From contig CAZCAS010000025.1 of NCBI GenBank assembly GCA_964496725.1, positions 1 through 13,823 on the forward strand: 13,823 bases of DNA, written 5' to 3'. Made by a program: the position numbers and the translations under genes. Below are positions 1 to 6,681 of the stretch, one piece after another (the first letter of the stretch is position 1; every line of letters starts with the position of its first letter). This DNA is from JAZGHN01 sp964496725. GTDB taxonomy: Bacteria > Chloroflexota > Dehalococcoidia > Dehalococcoidales > E44-bin46. The notes under the pieces are model-generated. The model saw nothing but the letters and a program-made list of their open reading frames with translations. It did no database searches and was not told the origin of the DNA.

Positions 1-950
1 AATGCAAGCTTACAGCACCTTATAGCATCGATAACCACCCCGGCTGAGTTGGGGCTATCCCACACCTCAAGTTTCAACTCCAGATTTAGCGGAACATCGC
101 CAAAGGTTCGTCCTTCCATTCTAATATGACAGAACTTACGGTCCTTAAGCCAGGGAACATAATCGCTAGGGCCAACATGAATATCATCAGGGTCAAGTTT
201 ATAATCCAGCTGTGAGGTAACTGCGCTGGTCTTGGATATCTTCTTAGACTCCAGACGCTCCCGCTCTAACATATTCAAGAAGTCAGTGTTACCACCAAAA
301 TTCAGTTGATAGGTCCGCTCTAGCTTAACACCACGATCTCTAAACAGCCTAGTAAGGACACGATGAACAATGGTAGCCCCAACCTGAGATTTTATGTCAT
401 CACCAATAATGGGCAGGCCCCTTTCCTCAAAGCGCCTCTGCCAATACTTCTCCCGAGCGATAAAAACGGGGATGCAGTTAACAAGGCCACAGCCAGCCAC
501 CAGCACCTGCTCGATATACCATTTAGTTGCCTCCTCACTGCCCACAGGCAAGTAATTAAGCACCACATCAGTTTTGGTTTCCTTAAGGATTTTCACAACG
601 TCAGATGTTGAGCCAGATGCCTTCGTTATCTTTTGGGATAGATACTTACCCAAACCATCATGGGTCATACCACGCTGAATCTTAACCCCTGTGGTCGGCA
701 CCTCGGTAAATTTAAAGGTGTTGTTAGGCAGGGTAAAAATTGCCTCAGACAGGTCTTTACCCACCTTGTTCTTATCAATATCAAAGGCAGCGACAAAGTT
801 GATATCGCTTATATGATAACCACCCAGGTTGATGTGCATCAGCCCGGGCACCAAGTCATTCTCCCTGGCCTCTTTATAATAAGAAACACCCTGAACCAGT
901 GACGAAGCACAGTTGCCCACTCCTATTATAGCCACATTAATATTAGTCAA
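1..950 (-). CDS. ino1: myo-inositol-1-phosphate synthase, 3' end cut by the window edge
   Basis: Converts D-glucose 6-phosphate to 1L-myo-inositol 1-phosphate with NAD as an internal redox cofactor, the first step towards inositol lipids and inositol-based solutes. About 316 codons are visible; the family member usually has about 360-370 residues, so only the C-terminus is missing. The N-terminus has the Rossmann dinucleotide motif GVGNCASSLVQG (about residues 10-21). Further family signatures are YLPVGSEEA, GDDIKSQVGAT (about 182-192), NMLERERLESKKISKT and VWDSPNSAGV. The sequence resembles the actinobacterial/archaeal short form, not the 500-residue eukaryotic form. I chose the TTG at 948-950 as start because it is preceded by AGGAAGGAG 12 bases upstream and reads straight into the conserved N-terminus; a GTG five codons later is the alternative. 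It follows the DUF5679 gene after about 206 bases and is probably co-transcribed with it. Confidence 0.95.
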   Translation of the reverse strand, partial: MTNINVAIIGVGNCASSLVQGVSYYKEARENDLVPGLMHINLGGYHISDINFVAAFDIDKNKVGKDLSEAIFTLPNNTFKFTEVPTTGVKIQRGMTHDGLGKYLSQKITKASGSTSDVVKILKETKTDVVLNYLPVGSEEATKWYIEQVLVAGCGLVNCIPVFIAREKYWQRRFEERGLPIIGDDIKSQVGATIVHRVLTRLFRDRGVKLERTYQLNFGGNTDFLNMLERERLESKKISKTSAVTSQLDYKLDPDDIHVGPSDYVPWLKDRKFCHIRMEGRTFGDVPLNLELKLEVWDSPNSAGVVIDAIRCCKLA

Positions 951-1061
951 AATCTTGCTTTTCTCCTTCCTAACCCCAAAAAGTTACCCGATTTAACAAA
1001 GCAAACCAAATTACTGCTATAACCACCACAATGGGTGAAAAGGCATACTTTAGTTAATATA

Positions 1062-1067
1062 ATTATA
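1062..1067 (-). promoter_or_regulatory. possible -10 element upstream of the inositol-phosphate synthase gene
   Basis: A perfect TATAAT hexamer lies in the 206-base gap between the DUF5679 gene and ino1, about 112 bases before the ino1 start. At 17 bases upstream the -35 hexamer would be TAGCTT, which is poor, so the promoter is weakly supported. The rest of this gap (951-1156) shows no convincing ORF, terminator or RNA structure. Confidence 0.3.
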
Positions 1068-1156
1068 CCCCCGCCATACACTGAAAGCTAATCAATCCTA
1101 GTTCCTGCAGGGGCAAACTTTAACTCTCCCCTCGTCTTCAAAGAAATCGGCTGCTT

Positions 1157-1297
1157 TTAGCCCTGACCAATCCTGAATACTTTTGTTCCACAATTAGGGC
1201 AAACGCCCCGCGTGGCTGGTCGGCCATTCTTCAAAGTAACTCGCTCTGCGTTATTAATCTCTACTTTCTTTCTACATTTAACACAATACGCCTGCAT
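1157..1297 (-). CDS. DUF5679 family zinc-ribbon mini-protein, 46 aa
   Basis: A 46-residue protein starting MQAYCVKCRKK and ending CPNCGTKVFRIGQG. Two CxxC knuckles (Cys5/Cys8 and Cys33/Cys36) flank the segment TLKNGRPATRGVCP, the layout of the DUF5679 family, which is frequent in Chloroflexota and has no assigned function. The knuckles suggest a single structural zinc ion. The start is secure: AAGGAGG lies eight bases before the ATG, and a consensus promoter lies just upstream. The gene sits between truB and ino1 on the same strand. What it binds (nucleic acid or protein) cannot be read from the sequence. It is too short to appear in many gene calls. Confidence 0.85.
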   Translation of the reverse strand: MQAYCVKCRKKVEINNAERVTLKNGRPATRGVCPNCGTKVFRIGQG

Positions 1298-1340
1298 TTC
1301 TTTCTACCTCCTTCCCTACCCAGCTCCCAGCCCCCTATCT

Positions 1341-1368
1341 ATTATATGTAAGCCATGCAAGCTGTCAA
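1341..1368 (-). promoter_or_regulatory. consensus sigma-70 type promoter for the DUF5679-ino1 unit
   Basis: TTGACA (1363-1368) and TATAAT (1341-1346) are both perfect matches to the housekeeping consensus and are 16 bases apart. The predicted transcript starts near 1334, giving a leader of about 35-40 bases before the DUF5679 ATG. It separates this unit from truB, whose stop codon is only about 45 bases upstream of the -35 box. Confidence 0.85.
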
Positions 1369-1413
1369 GACCCTGAAGGTATCGTGACTGAAATCGAGCC
1401 TATCCCCAGCCGG

Positions 1414-2349
1414 CTACAAAAAAACTTTCTCAGGTTGCCACTGTCCTCTCTCTGGATCAAAGCGCAGCACCCCTAAGAAGTGACCATCACGGGTATATAC
1501 ACGACAGCGGTCCCCAAAAGAAGCGGGGGTTACAGAAGACTGTTTGAGACGAGCAGTGTCCCCATTCCTGCCAGAGTTATCCAGAACGAAGGAGCGCCCA
1601 TCCATCATCAGCCGCCCGATATCATCAGTGACAATCATAGCTGCCCATTTCAACAAGACACTATCTATAGGGTAAATATAACGCTGCCAGTAGCCACAAC
1701 GGAAGGCATCCTCGAGTTGGGGCAGTGTAACAGCATCCTCAATATCAAAAACACCATACCTAAAACGGACAAGGCTCTTTAAATGCGCTCCACAGCCCAG
1801 GGACTGCCCCAAATCATGCGCAAGCGAACGGATATAGGTACCCTTGCCACACACTACCTCTACAGTGACCACAGGCGGCCGCCAATCCACAAGCTCCAAA
1901 CAATAGATTCTGGCCGGCCTGCTCTTCCTATCCACCTCGACACCAGCCCGTGCCAACTGATAAAGCCTCTTACCACGATACTTCACGGCGCTATACATTG
2001 GAGGAATCTGCTGGATCAAACCGCAAAAGGAAGCAAGCGCCGACTCCAATCGTTGCCGGTTAATCCCGGACATGTCTCCCCTCTGCGTAACCCTGCCACT
2101 GGCATCATAGGTATCTGTTGCCACGCCCAATTCAATCTGGGCCCGATAAGCCTTATCAGCCTCTGCCAGAAACTCAACAACACGTGTCCCCCGGCCAAGG
2201 CAGACAGGTAAAACACCTGTGGCTTCAGGGTCGAGGGTACCAGCATGTCCCACACATCGTTCCCCACTCAGCCACCTCACCCTAGCCACCACGCCGAAAG
2301 AGGTCACGCCACGAGGCTTACTTATATTCAGTATGCCGTCCATTGTCAA
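1414..2349 (-). CDS. truB: tRNA pseudouridine(55) synthase TruB
   Basis: Isomerises U55 in the T-loop of tRNAs to pseudouridine. The N-terminal signature LNISKPRGVTSF is followed by the catalytic motif GHAGTLDPEATGVL, whose nucleophilic Asp is residue 40. Next come YRGKRLYQLAR and the KGTYIRSLAHDLG motif of the TruB fold. The last roughly 80 residues (from WAAMIVTD, ending in YTRDGHFLGVLRFD) look like the C-terminal PUA-like RNA-binding domain. At 311 residues the length is normal. The reading frame can start at a TTG (2347-2349) that overlaps the mpgP stop, or at an ATG two codons later (2341-2343), just after that stop. No good ribosome-binding site precedes either, so translation is probably coupled to mpgP. 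TruB normally follows rbfA directly; here three genes come between. Confidence 0.95.
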   Translation of the reverse strand: MTMDGILNISKPRGVTSFGVVARVRWLSGERCVGHAGTLDPEATGVLPVCLGRGTRVVEFLAEADKAYRAQIELGVATDTYDASGRVTQRGDMSGINRQRLESALASFCGLIQQIPPMYSAVKYRGKRLYQLARAGVEVDRKSRPARIYCLELVDWRPPVVTVEVVCGKGTYIRSLAHDLGQSLGCGAHLKSLVRFRYGVFDIEDAVTLPQLEDAFRCGYWQRYIYPIDSVLLKWAAMIVTDDIGRLMMDGRSFVLDNSGRNGDTARLKQSSVTPASFGDRCRVYTRDGHFLGVLRFDPERGQWQPEKVFL

Positions 2350-3179
2350 TTGTCTTTACTGCTGCGACCGACCAGCTCCTCTATAGCCCGATTCCACCCC
2401 TGCGGGCCAACCCCATCCATCCGCTTCAGGCGGGGCAGGTCTACTTCTTCCCACCACCCCCCAGGCTTCTGGACCAAGATGGGGGTATCTACTGCCGCCA
2501 GCATAGGGAGGTCGTTAGCACTATCCCCTATACCCACTGTCTCTACTCGACCAAGCTTTTTACGAAACAGGTCAGATAGCATGGCGACCGCCCTGCCTTT
2601 ATCATTAGCCCCCATTACACCATAATAGCGTCCGCCATGACTATAATTGAGACCTGCTTTCTTCACCGCCTTCAACACCATATCCATCTCCTCAGGGTCT
2701 TCTAAAGGCTTAACAGTCTCGTCGTATTCCCTCTCCTTAGCTCTCCGCGCTGCCCCCGGGTCTAAACCTGCGTCTTCAGCTACCTCCTCGGCACTCATAT
2801 CACCGAAGCCTTTGAACTCGACACCAACCTCAACCCTGATCTTTTCCAGAATCCGCCTGATTTCAGCATAGGACAGGCCCAGCTCGATTACCCGATATCC
2901 GCCCTGGGTTTTATCATAAGCAAAATCGAAGGGGAAATAGCCCTCAGGTATGAAAATAGCACCACCGTTCTCCACGATAAAGGGATCGAGTATTCCCAGT
3001 TCCCGGCGATATACTTCCTGCTCCGCCCCAGTCTTATGCGAGCAGAGCACAACAGGTATGCCTTTTTGCCGAAGACGCTCTATAAAAGGCAAAGCCTTCT
3101 CATAGGAATAGGTGAGGGGGTCAAGCAAGGTGCCGTCAAGGTCAGTGAAGACAACTAACTTAGGCAAAGAATCGCTCAT
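2346..3179 (-). CDS. mpgP: mannosyl-3-phosphoglycerate phosphatase (HAD superfamily)
   Basis: Removes the phosphate from mannosyl-3-phosphoglycerate to release mannosylglycerate, a compatible solute. The four HAD motifs are present: FTDLDGTLLD (Asp13 nucleophile, Asp15), Ser47 in LCSHKT, Lys194 in GANDKG, and GIGDSANDLPML (Asp219, Asp223). The cap region contains DPFIVENGGAIFIP, typical of the MPGP branch. At 277 residues it matches the family length. The synthase partner mpgS lies two genes upstream, which supports this over a generic sugar phosphatase; glucosyl-3-phosphoglycerate phosphatase activity is a possible alternative. It begins at an ATG with no clear ribosome-binding site, 57 bases after the asparagine-synthetase-like gene, and its stop nearly touches truB. 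In Dehalococcoides the two steps are reported as one fused enzyme; here they are separate. Confidence 0.88.
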   Translation of the reverse strand: MSDSLPKLVVFTDLDGTLLDPLTYSYEKALPFIERLRQKGIPVVLCSHKTGAEQEVYRRELGILDPFIVENGGAIFIPEGYFPFDFAYDKTQGGYRVIELGLSYAEIRRILEKIRVEVGVEFKGFGDMSAEEVAEDAGLDPGAARRAKEREYDETVKPLEDPEEMDMVLKAVKKAGLNYSHGGRYYGVMGANDKGRAVAMLSDLFRKKLGRVETVGIGDSANDLPMLAAVDTPILVQKPGGWWEEVDLPRLKRMDGVGPQGWNRAIEELVGRSSKDN

Positions 3180-3236
3180 AATATTTAGGATGACCAGCCA
3201 TATGCCAATATCAGGCAGGCAGCGCCCACCAGACCA

Positions 3237-4955
3237 CTAGTCAATCTTTACTTCTTCTGTTCTCTTCTTTATCTTCTCCAGAAAGGCCTTTATCTTACCT
3301 CTCTCAGGCTTGTTTAGCAGATTATAGCGGTGAGCTACCACATCAAGGAAAAGCTGGATATGTCTGGGAATAGCCCATAATTTCTTATCCGCATAGCGCT
3401 GACCGTAACGTGAAGAGCTGGCCAATTTCTCCCTGGTAACCTGCTCACTCTGGTAGCCTATGCTCTCGGCCAAATTGGGGGTAAAACCGTTCTTGCGAGC
3501 CATAGCGCCAAAGGTATCATGGACGCCGGTTCCATGTTGGGCAGCATCCTTGATTCGACCGGCACACTCTTCAGGTATGCCCACCTTACTAGCCAGCGCT
3601 CGATGAGGCCGCTTGCCCAATTTATCCTCGGCGGAATATATCTTCAACTGGGGAGGCGTGCTCAAAGCCAGCTTAACTATCTCGGCATCCACGAAGGGGA
3701 ATACCATATCCATACCATGGGCCATGGCAATCTTATTTTCCCTATCCAGGGTCTCTATATCTGACCGCTCGAGGTCCTGTAGCATCCTGCTTTGCAGCCC
3801 TTCATATCCCTCAGCTGCTATTACCTTCGGGTACCATGTATAGCCACCCCACAATTCATCCGGCCCCTGCCCGGAGAAGATGACCTTGATACCGTCCTGC
3901 TCAGCCATATCCAGGGCAGCAAAGACCCCGATACCAGCCTCAATCTGAACCATATCCCTCTCCTCCACTGCCCTGACCACTTGTGGGATATATGAGTTAA
4001 TATCGTCTCGACTGAGCCTCCTTACTTTATGTTCCAGCCCCAGTCCACATATGAAGCGTTCAGCAAAGTCTATGTCAGTAGAGTCTTCAACACCGGCAGT
4101 ATATACGATAACCTTGATACCTTTTTCTGCGGCAATATCAGCAACTAGCTTCGTGGCAAGGCAACTATCCACACCACCGGAGAGAAGGCAACCTACTATC
4201 TCCACATCACCCAACCTCTTCTCCACAGCAGTACGAAGCAGGGTCCCGTAACGCTCCACAATAGCCTCTACGTTTCTATCAGTAGTACTAACCCAATCTA
4301 TTTCCCTTATGGGGAGAGCCTCCCCGATGATAACACCGTCTCTGCTAAAAGAGGCAAATCTTCCTGCTCGGAGCGGTTTTACGTTCCCCAGTCCTATCCC
4401 CCACAGGGCTGTCTTCCGCGAGGCGAAGGCCATAATCTCTTCGTTCTCAGCATAGAACATCGGCCTCAGACCAGCCGAATCTCGGGCTACAATAGTTTCT
4501 CTGCCATCAGACACCGCAAGACAATAGGCACCTTCTAATGCCCTCATCGCCCTTACCAGCGCGGCTTCCAGGTTATATCCTCGATAGCTCTCCTCTAACA
4601 TATGGACTACTACACCAGCGGCACTCCCATTGGCAACTTGATGCTTTGAGGGAAGCTTTGACTTCAGTTCCTCGAGATTATAGAGGTTGCCCTCAAACAG
4701 CAGCGACAAATTACCGCCGCAGCCAAACTGCGGCTGTTCCAGCAGCTTCTTCCTGGTGGCAAACGATGCCTGACCCAGGACCTGCTCAGTGGTCAAATCC
4801 TGAGCCTTGTTGTAATCGTCCAACTGATACTTTGTTTTACCGGCCACCACCCAAGCGTCATCAGCCTCCTGGCTGTAACAAGCATTCAACATGGGATCAA
4901 CTTGGTCAGATACATCCCCGCTTTCCTTACTCATAATACCTACTATCGGACTCAC
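3237..4955 (-). CDS. asparagine-synthetase-like protein with degenerate glutaminase domain
   Basis: A 572-residue two-domain protein. The C-terminal half is an asparagine-synthetase-type ATP pyrophosphatase, with SGGVDS at 259-264 and SGQGPDELWGGY at 361-372; it should adenylate a carboxylate and amidate it. The N-terminal half (about 1-200) has the class II glutaminase layout but lacks its key residues. The start reads MSPIVGI where the family has MCGIVGI, so the nucleophilic Cys2 is Ser. The NGE of the usual NGEIYN is replaced by EGN in EGNLYN (88-93). The GSD motif of the glutamine site is GSA (110-112). It probably uses free ammonia. I prefer the GTG at 4953-4955, because GGGAG lies 8 bases upstream; a GTG three codons earlier is too close to that site. 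The position between mpgS and mpgP suggests a role in solute synthesis, perhaps amidation of mannosylglycerate, but plain ammonia-dependent asparagine synthesis remains possible. Confidence 0.85.
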   Translation of the reverse strand: MSPIVGIMSKESGDVSDQVDPMLNACYSQEADDAWVVAGKTKYQLDDYNKAQDLTTEQVLGQASFATRKKLLEQPQFGCGGNLSLLFEGNLYNLEELKSKLPSKHQVANGSAAGVVVHMLEESYRGYNLEAALVRAMRALEGAYCLAVSDGRETIVARDSAGLRPMFYAENEEIMAFASRKTALWGIGLGNVKPLRAGRFASFSRDGVIIGEALPIREIDWVSTTDRNVEAIVERYGTLLRTAVEKRLGDVEIVGCLLSGGVDSCLATKLVADIAAEKGIKVIVYTAGVEDSTDIDFAERFICGLGLEHKVRRLSRDDINSYIPQVVRAVEERDMVQIEAGIGVFAALDMAEQDGIKVIFSGQGPDELWGGYTWYPKVIAAEGYEGLQSRMLQDLERSDIETLDRENKIAMAHGMDMVFPFVDAEIVKLALSTPPQLKIYSAEDKLGKRPHRALASKVGIPEECAGRIKDAAQHGTGVHDTFGAMARKNGFTPNLAESIGYQSEQVTREKLASSSRYGQRYADKKLWAIPRHIQLFLDVVAHRYNLLNKPERGKIKAFLEKIKKRTEEVKID

Positions 4956-5104
4956 AAAAATCACTCCCTTTCAAATACTAAAATCAATCTTACTTAAAAA
5001 TGCCCTGCAATCAGGCGCTTAGCTAGGAATCACGAAGACCACCCCCATTCAAAAAACTAAATAGCCAGTAAGGCTCTATACCCAAAGGTACTAAGGGATA
5101 CTTT

Positions 5105-6301
5105 TTACTTTTTCGCCTCAGGCAGAGAGTATGAGCCCATATGCTCTTGCATAACTTCAGCAAACTTCTGGAGGTCAACCTTATTCAGTGGGGGATAAAG
5201 GCGGGGTGGAGCTGGCTCCTCCTCCTGCCCAATAGCCTCCTGCTGCCGAAGTTCGCCCAGAATCACTTTCTTGGTCTCCCCGCCGCAAAGTGGAGAGTGA
5301 TATATAGCCCCAAGTCCAGGCACTAACATCCCCCGGCGATGCCACCCTCCTTTTTCTTCATGAAGATGAGGGTTCCTAGTCTCTATCTGGATTACCTCCA
5401 CGCCATGTTTGGCTACCTTGGTTCGAGGGGTAGGCAAAATGCCACCATACATTTCCAGAATAGATATGAGTTCCTGAGGCTCTACGGCATAACTCGAAGC
5501 ATATGGTAACTCCCTAGCCAGCTTAAGAGTCATAGCATGCTCACCAGCATTCCCCGTTTTGATAATCTCGGTTTCAAAACCGGTCTCGGTCGAGATAAGA
5601 GAGTTCAAACACCTATTGGTCACCTGGGACACTCGCCCCCATTTCTTAAAATATATTCCTCTGCTCACTTTGGGTTTATAGTGCCAGAGAATCCTGACCA
5701 TAGTATACGGTGACCTAGACATCGCAAAACCGCAAGCGTAGCACTTAGCATATTCCCAGACGGCGCCGGGGAAATAATTATCAGCATCGATAAAACCTAC
5801 GTGCTGCTTCTTCATAAGCATGGCGATAAGCATTGCCACCAACATACCCTCAGCCTTCCCATCTCCTACCCGCCCATCATCACCCAGAAGGTCAGGATAG
5901 CCAGCTTCCGCCAACGCTTGAGCTAATACAGGGTCTTTCTGATGGATAATCAGGGCTTGACGCCTGGTAAAGTGGCAGAACTGGTTCAGGGTATCCCTCT
6001 CCATCTTGAAATGGTCGACTCGCCTTCTACGGCTATTGGAGACTACTATTATCGGGCACTCATGTGGAATGCCGCTGATAACCCCCTCAAAGAGCTTGAG
6101 CTTCTCGTCCTTAACAGGGATGACAATGGCCATCTTCTTTTCAATGTCTTTGATGACCTCCTGCTCAATTTTCTGAACGGCAATCTTCTCTTCTAGGGGT
6201 AATTCTTTAGCTCTGCCTGAATCTAGCTCCAACACCTTCTGTATATCATTAATGGTTACTGAACCAATACGCTCAGTATTTCTAGAGGTCTCGATACGCA
6301 T
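5105..6301 (-). CDS. mpgS: mannosyl-3-phosphoglycerate synthase (GT55 family)
   Basis: Transfers mannose from GDP-mannose to 3-phosphoglycerate with retention of configuration, the first of two steps to mannosylglycerate. Diagnostic segments in order are MAIVIPVKDEKLKL (57-70), CPIIVVSNS (82-90), IIHQKDP (118-124), the metal/nucleotide-binding GFIDADN (169-175), YFKKWGRVS (217-225), TGNAGEHAM (249-257) and IETRNPHLHE (307-316), whose histidines fit the metal site. The match runs the full length to the archaeal enzymes as I remember them, and 398 residues is normal. The ATG start is 3 bases after the rbfA stop and has an extremely strong ribosome-binding site. About 150 bases follow before the next gene (4956-5104); they contain only a weak hairpin. 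It is the head of the mannosylglycerate cassette placed inside the nusA/infB operon. Confidence 0.95.
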   Translation of the reverse strand: MRIETSRNTERIGSVTINDIQKVLELDSGRAKELPLEEKIAVQKIEQEVIKDIEKKMAIVIPVKDEKLKLFEGVISGIPHECPIIVVSNSRRRRVDHFKMERDTLNQFCHFTRRQALIIHQKDPVLAQALAEAGYPDLLGDDGRVGDGKAEGMLVAMLIAMLMKKQHVGFIDADNYFPGAVWEYAKCYACGFAMSRSPYTMVRILWHYKPKVSRGIYFKKWGRVSQVTNRCLNSLISTETGFETEIIKTGNAGEHAMTLKLARELPYASSYAVEPQELISILEMYGGILPTPRTKVAKHGVEVIQIETRNPHLHEEKGGWHRRGMLVPGLGAIYHSPLCGGETKKVILGELRQQEAIGQEEEPAPPRLYPPLNKVDLQKFAEVMQEHMGSYSLPEAKK

Positions 6302-6303
6302 AT

Positions 6304-6313
6304 ATCACCTCCT
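6304..6313 (-). promoter_or_regulatory. very strong Shine-Dalgarno site of mpgS, inside the end of rbfA
   Basis: The minus strand reads AGGAGGTGAT, a ten-base match to the complement of the usual 16S rRNA 3' end, with six bases between AGGAGG and the ATG. It overlaps the last Arg codons and the TGA stop of rbfA, whose final three residues are encoded by AGG AGG AGG. It is much stronger than most other sites in this window, which suggests high or coupled translation of mpgS. Confidence 0.85.
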
Positions 6314-6652
6314 CCTACTAACCTTGTCGATTAGCTCTAAGAGACGGACCCCCCGCTCAATAGAATCGTCCCAATGAAAGCTCAACTCTGGAATGCGTCG
6401 TAACTTCAGACGCTTAGCTAGCTCATTGCGGAAGAAGCCTGAAGCACCGGCCAATACGGATAGTATCTCTTGCCTCTCCTTGTCATCGCCTATACAACTC
6501 ACGAATGCCTTAGCATGTTTCAGGTCGGGAGAGGTAGAAACCTCGGTTACGGCAACAAAACCGCCAAGTCGAGGGTCCTTGACTTGGCGTTGAAGCAAAC
6601 CACTAATTTCCCGACGAAGGAGTTTATTTATCTGTTCAAGACGATGTGTCAT
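6305..6652 (-). CDS. rbfA: 30S ribosome-binding factor A
   Basis: A small KH-fold protein that binds the 30S subunit and helps 16S rRNA maturation near the 5' end helix. At 115 residues it has the usual size. Recognisable segments are the N-terminal RLEQINKLLRREISGLLQR, then DPRLGGFVAVTEVSTSPDLKHA, which leads into the central strands, and the C-terminal RRIPELSFHWDDSIERG, matching the family pattern of RxxPEL.F..D.S...G. The ATG is preceded by GGGGAG at a distance of six bases. It lies 29 bases after infB, its usual neighbour. The end of the gene doubles as the ribosome-binding site of mpgS. Confidence 0.95.
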   Translation of the reverse strand: MTHRLEQINKLLRREISGLLQRQVKDPRLGGFVAVTEVSTSPDLKHAKAFVSCIGDDKERQEILSVLAGASGFFRNELAKRLKLRRIPELSFHWDDSIERGVRLLELIDKVSRRR

Positions 6653-6681
6653 GATTCTCTCCCCGATTAGGGACCTGCCTG

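Noticed and set aside
363..902. Two plus-strand ORFs of about 80 codons
   Set aside because: Opposite the clearly conserved inositol-phosphate synthase.
5002..5016. Weak hairpin followed by T-rich sequence (minus strand) between mpgS and the next gene
   Set aside because: Only five pairs with a bulged G and a short T-tract; not convincing as a terminator, though partial attenuation inside the cassette is possible.
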